In this document: piece by piece, positions 61,491 to 64,000 of the stretch
Numbering within the stretch: position 1 is the first letter of the stretch
How the letters are laid out: each line of letters starts with the position of its first letter
DNA from: Rosenbergiella metrosideri
Lineage (GTDB): Bacteria; Pseudomonadota; Gammaproteobacteria; Enterobacterales; Enterobacteriaceae
Direction of reading: 5' to 3'
DNA: 64,000 nt
Assembly: GCF_022602565.1 (NCBI RefSeq)
Contig: NZ_JALBCV010000013.1
Span: 22,700-86,699, forward strand
Made by a program: the position numbers and the translations under genes
Notes under the pieces: generated by a model
Seen by the model: the letters and a program-made list of their open reading frames with translations, nothing else
Database searches by the model: none
What the model was told of the DNA's origin: nothing

Positions 61491-61977
61491 AACGACTCCA
61501 CTCCAAATCGACTGTAGACGTTATTTTTACGACACTTATTAGCTTAGCTCAAGGGATTCGTGCGGCGCAGGCCTATCGCGGCGCCTGACTGAAGTCTCGA
61601 AAAAGCTGCGCCAAATAGGCGCTGATTGGCCCTAATTGATGATCTTTGCGCTGGACTAAATAAAATATCGCTTGCGGGGCAGGGGTCACAAGAACGAGGA
61701 CCACCAATTGATCGCTGAGAATGGGGGTATTCACGATATGGCTCGAGATGATGCTTAAGAAATCACTCTGCGTCACCAAGCTGGTACAAGCGATCAGGTT
61801 TTCACAGGTGACCCAGACTTGTGGTAGCGAGTGGCCACTGTACAACTGCTCTAGCAACGAATAATAGCTACTGGTGGAGGGAGGCATGGTCCACTTAGCC
61901 TCGCTGAGTTCGCAAAGGTGCTTAGCGTGATGCAGCGGATGACCTTGTCGAACCACAACAGGGTAGTCGACAACCGC
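61375..61977. repeat. Direct repeat copy 1 (603 bp visible match)
   Basis: Identical in layout to 63398-64000 at a constant offset of 2,023 bases, with only six base differences by eye and no indels, so about 99% identity. It covers the first 38 codons of the GNAT gene, the intergenic region and the 3' part of the LysR gene. The left boundary is sharp (TTACGCGTC); the right end is not reached in the window. Confidence 0.95.
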
Positions 61978-62290
61978 AAAGGTTCGAAGCTTAATTCGCG
62001 CTCGAAAGGCAGTTGGGTCACGGTATTGATAGTGAAATCCGATATGTCTTGGCGTAACGCCGGTAGCATGGAAGAGAGTTGTCCCTCGACGATATGCACA
62101 TTCACTCGCGGATAACGTTGTTGAAAGCAGTCAATCACCTTGGGCATCAGGGTCAGGCCATACTGCCGCCAATACCCAAGCGAATCTGGTCGGTAATTAA
62201 CGACCCAAATAGTGCTTTAACAATAGCACGTGAGTTCTGGAAAAAACGCTTTGTTAATCCGTTATGCCGTTTAATATGATTTAAAATCTG
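61573..62290 (-). pseudogene. LysR-family regulator, multiply frameshifted
   Basis: Readable pieces on the minus strand: HIKRHNGLTK and FFQNSRAIVKALFGSL, IRLGIGGSM; shift; MPKVIDCFQQRYPRVNVHIV, VEGQLSSMLPALRQDISDFT and ERELSFEP; shift; VVDYPVVVRQGHPLHHAKHL to FRDFSQAPR and the stop at 61573. This is a LysR substrate-binding domain; most of the helix-turn-helix is missing. The 3' part is duplicated at 63596 in intact frame. Confidence 0.75.
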
Positions 62291-62377
62291 TAACATATGA
62301 TAGTGAATGGCGGATATAACGGCTTATCACAAAAAAGTTAGCTCTTGATAAAATTAAAAAGAAATGGGGGAATGTCA

Positions 62378-62446
62378 ATGAAGTACATACTAGGACTAAT
62401 AGTAATATCTTATGCAACACTCTGTACACCAACCGCATTTTCTTAA
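62378..62446 (+). CDS. 22-codon signal-peptide-only frame
   Basis: MKYILGLIVISYATLCTPTA, FS, stop: a complete secretion signal with nothing behind it, preceded by a GGGGGAA ribosome site. Probably the 5' stub of a lost exported protein (for example an immunity protein). A second short frame follows at 62460-62537. Confidence 0.3.
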   Translation: MKYILGLIVISYATLCTPTAFS

Positions 62447-62459
62447 AAAAAATAACTCT

Positions 62460-62537
62460 ATGATATTAAAAAAATACGTCAATATTGCCGGTGGTATTCT
62501 ACTTATTGCCTTTTCTTTACACACTTTATTCCGTTAA
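62460..62537 (+). CDS. 25-codon single-helix frame
   Basis: MILKKYVNIAGGILLIAFSL then HTLFR: one hydrophobic helix with a basic N-terminus. Could be a membrane miniprotein or debris from the preceding gene; no strong ribosome site. Gap 62291-62597 otherwise empty. Confidence 0.25.
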   Translation: MILKKYVNIAGGILLIAFSLHTLFR

Positions 62538-62597
62538 AAGCTCGACTCTCTGACTAGGCTTGATTTAACATAAGTCCCTCTAGCACGCATACTAGCG

Positions 62598-62816
62598 ATG
62601 GATATTTTTACTCATTGGGTAGGACTCGAGAGTGAAGAAGATCGTCATTCTTATGGCTGCAATAATTACGCTTTCTATTTATGGCGAAAGAACTACTCGG
62701 TAGATGATTTCCTTAGAGATAAGGACCTGTTGCATAAAATTATCGCGAAATGTAGAGGCGGCAAGCTATACGAAATCAGCAATAATTGCAGTCATGCTTT
62801 AAGGCTTCAAATATAG
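62598..62816 (+). CDS. Hypothetical protein, unrecognised
   Basis: 72 residues, acidic and aromatic: MDIFTHWVGLESEEDRHSYG, NNYAFYLWRKNYSVDDFLRD and a C-terminal GGKLYEISNNCSHALRLQI. No signal peptide, no family recognised, no clear ribosome site. May be the end of a toxin or an intact small gene. Lies inside the cassette between the two direct repeats. Confidence 0.42.
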   Translation: MDIFTHWVGLESEEDRHSYGCNNYAFYLWRKNYSVDDFLRDKDLLHKIIAKCRGGKLYEISNNCSHALRLQI

Positions 62817-62926
62817 GCTAAGGTCTATTTACCTGACAAGTGAGAAAGGGACCCCCATAGATGGAGTTAACATAACCCCATACTATACGTACCAAAAACA
62901 CTGGCCTAAAAGTGATATATACCTAG

Positions 62927-63355
62927 TTATGAAGACCAATTAATCATTTGATCAAGACCTGAAAGTAGTGAAGGGAAGTAGCTTTGATCAAGGTAAAAGG
63001 TATCGGTTACTTTAACACTTTCTGCGTTATCTTCAGGTTTCATCATAATGCTTATTTCCGCAACATTATGATGACCAACTTGGTTTACCTGTAAGCTAAA
63101 ATGACGTTCTAAGCTATCAAAAGATATACCAGAATGCGGTTGTTGTTTAACTAAACAATCGTAAAGTGAACAAAATTGTTCTTTCAAATCAACAAGCTCA
63201 ACAACAGTAAATGCAGTGCTATACTGTATAGTTAATACAGGAAGCTTATACTCCACAAATGTCTTTATCCAATCACTGAACAGCCCATCTTCTGAATATT
63301 CTCTTTCATAAGGCGATAACTGAAATTTCAACACACCAACATTGATATCGATCAT
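62927..63355 (-). CDS. Hypothetical protein, WapI-like immunity fold suspected
   Basis: 142 residues, no signal peptide: MIDINVGVLKFQLSPYEREY, DWIKTFVEYKLPVLTIQYST, AFTVVELVDLKEQFCSLYDC and SFDSLERHFSLQVNQVGHHN. The pattern (early strands, D-W, T-xEL-xL helix, F-SLE-xF-L, V/A-EISI, final strands) recalls the WapI family of immunity proteins; this is a tentative recognition. ATG 63355 has an excellent AGAGG site, which lies within the end of the preceding 51-codon GNAT remnant, two bases away. Confidence 0.6.
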   Translation of the reverse strand: MIDINVGVLKFQLSPYEREYSEDGLFSDWIKTFVEYKLPVLTIQYSTAFTVVELVDLKEQFCSLYDCLVKQQPHSGISFDSLERHFSLQVNQVGHHNVAEISIMMKPEDNAESVKVTDTFYLDQSYFPSLLSGLDQMINWSS

Positions 63356-63357
63356 TA

Positions 63358-63513
63358 TTACCTCTGAAAATACTGGAAGTGATAGATAGTCCAATCCTTA
63401 CGCGTCAGGTATTTCACTATATCCCAACGTGGGAAAGCTTGCTGAATAAGGGGAGCATCTTCTTTCACCAAGGGGGCGAGGATAAGACGAGCAGTTTCTA
63501 TACGAGGCAGCAT
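63358..63513 (-). pseudogene. 51-codon 5' remnant of the duplicated GNAT gene
   Basis: ATG 63513 reads MLPRIETARLILAPLVKEDA, PLIQQAFPRWDIVKYLTRK, then leaves the repeat and adds DWTIYHFQYFQR before TAA 63358. It keeps the GNAT promoter and start region and ends two bases before the immunity-like gene, placing that gene under GNAT-derived transcription and translational coupling. Confidence 0.7.
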
Positions 63514-64000
63514 AACGACTCCACTCCAAATCGACTGTAGACGTTATTTTTACGACACTTATTAGCTTAGCTCAAGGGATTCGTGCGGCGCAGGCCTATC
63601 GCGGCGCATGACTGAAGTCTCGAAAAAGCTGCGCCAAATAGGCGCTGATTGGCCCTAATTGATGATCTTTGCGCTGGACTAAATAAAATATCGCTTGCGG
63701 GGCAGGGGTCACAAGAACGAGGACCACCAATTGATCGCTGAGAATGGGGGTATTCACGATATGGCTCGAGATGATGCTTAAGAAATCACTCTGCGTCACC
63801 AAGCTGGTACAAGCGATCAGGCTTTCACAGGTAACCCAGACTTGTGGTAGCGAGTGGCCACGGTACAACTGCTCTAGCAACGAATAATAGCTACTGGTGG
63901 AGGAAGGCATGGTCCACTTAGCCTCGCTGAGTTCGCAAAGGTGCTTAGCGTGATGCAGCGGATGACCTTGTCGAACCACAACAGGGTAGTCGACAACCGC
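63398..64000. repeat. Direct repeat copy 2, running past the window edge
   Basis: Second copy of 61375-61977 (see copy 1). The six differences include Q/stop in the GNAT frame and four amino-acid changes in LysR (for example PPSTSS/PSSTSS and LYSGHS/LYRGHS). Confidence 0.95.
63596..64000 (-). CDS. LysR-family regulator, C-terminal part (cut by window edge)
   Basis: Open from the window edge to the stop at 63596, 134 residues of a LysR substrate-binding domain: AVVDYPVVVRQGHPLHHAKH, VWVTCESLIACTSLVTQSDF, LSIISSHIVNTPILSDQLVV. Unlike copy 1, no frameshift is seen in the visible part, so this may be the functional, parental gene. Confidence 0.75.
   Translation of the reverse strand, partial: AVVDYPVVVRQGHPLHHAKHLCELSEAKWTMPSSTSSYYSLLEQLYRGHSLPQVWVTCESLIACTSLVTQSDFLSIISSHIVNTPILSDQLVVLVLVTPAPQAIFYLVQRKDHQLGPISAYLAQLFRDFSHAPR

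Overview
The window reads as chromosomal DNA of a gammaproteobacterium of the order Enterobacterales. About the first 38.6 kb is a conserved housekeeping backbone whose proteins match Escherichia coli orthologues almost residue for residue, in the E. coli order: era-recO-pdxJ-acpS-yfhL, tadA-mltF-purL, glnB, glyA-suhB-trmJ, iscRSUA-hscBA-fdx-iscX-pepB-sseB-sseA, ndk-rlmN-pilF-like-rodZ-ispG-hisS-yfgM-bamB-der, xseA-guaBA. The genus cannot be fixed by reading alone. Several blocks that sit in this stretch in E. coli are missing: glrK-glrG-glrR with the sRNA GlmY between purL and glnB, hmp beside glyA, and pbpC-yfhM between sseA and ndk. A decayed higA-like antitoxin gene lies between sseB and sseA.

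From the 3' end of guaA (38,587) the character changes. 38.6-45.3 kb is a heavily deleted lambdoid prophage: a tail-tube remnant, a decayed G/T tail-chaperone pair that still carries the lambda-type slippery heptamer GGGAAAG, an intact MliC-like lysozyme inhibitor, an intact S24 repressor with two symmetrical operators, a P22-type antirepressor N-domain joined to a tail gene, a frameshifted tail fibre with a peptidase S74 chaperone domain, and an acyltransferase-3 gene of the lysogenic-conversion kind. No integrase is visible.

45.7-54.5 kb is a mosaic of accessory genes and debris: an HTH antitoxin without a usable start codon, a quinone oxidoreductase fragment, an M15-type peptidoglycan peptidase coupled to a small exported protein, a LysR/MFS pair, an RluA-type pseudouridine synthase, ybiI, and a broken pesticin-type muramidase followed by an intact LprI-like exported protein.

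55-61 kb is a coherent catabolic or transport locus: an APC permease, a soluble Cache-domain protein with a GntR regulator, a PatD-like aldehyde dehydrogenase, an exported NTF2-like protein and a DapA-family lyase or aldolase.

The right edge holds two copies (61,375-61,977 and 63,398-64,000, continuing past the edge) of a 99% identical direct repeat carrying GNAT and LysR sequence. Between them lies a small cassette with an immunity-like gene, now placed directly behind a 51-codon remnant of the GNAT gene. A recurring theme of the accessory part is intact exported or immunity-type proteins (MliC-like, LprI-like, the M15 partner, a WapI-like protein) next to wall-degrading enzymes or their remains, which suggests repeated gain and loss of interbacterial or phage-borne lysis modules.
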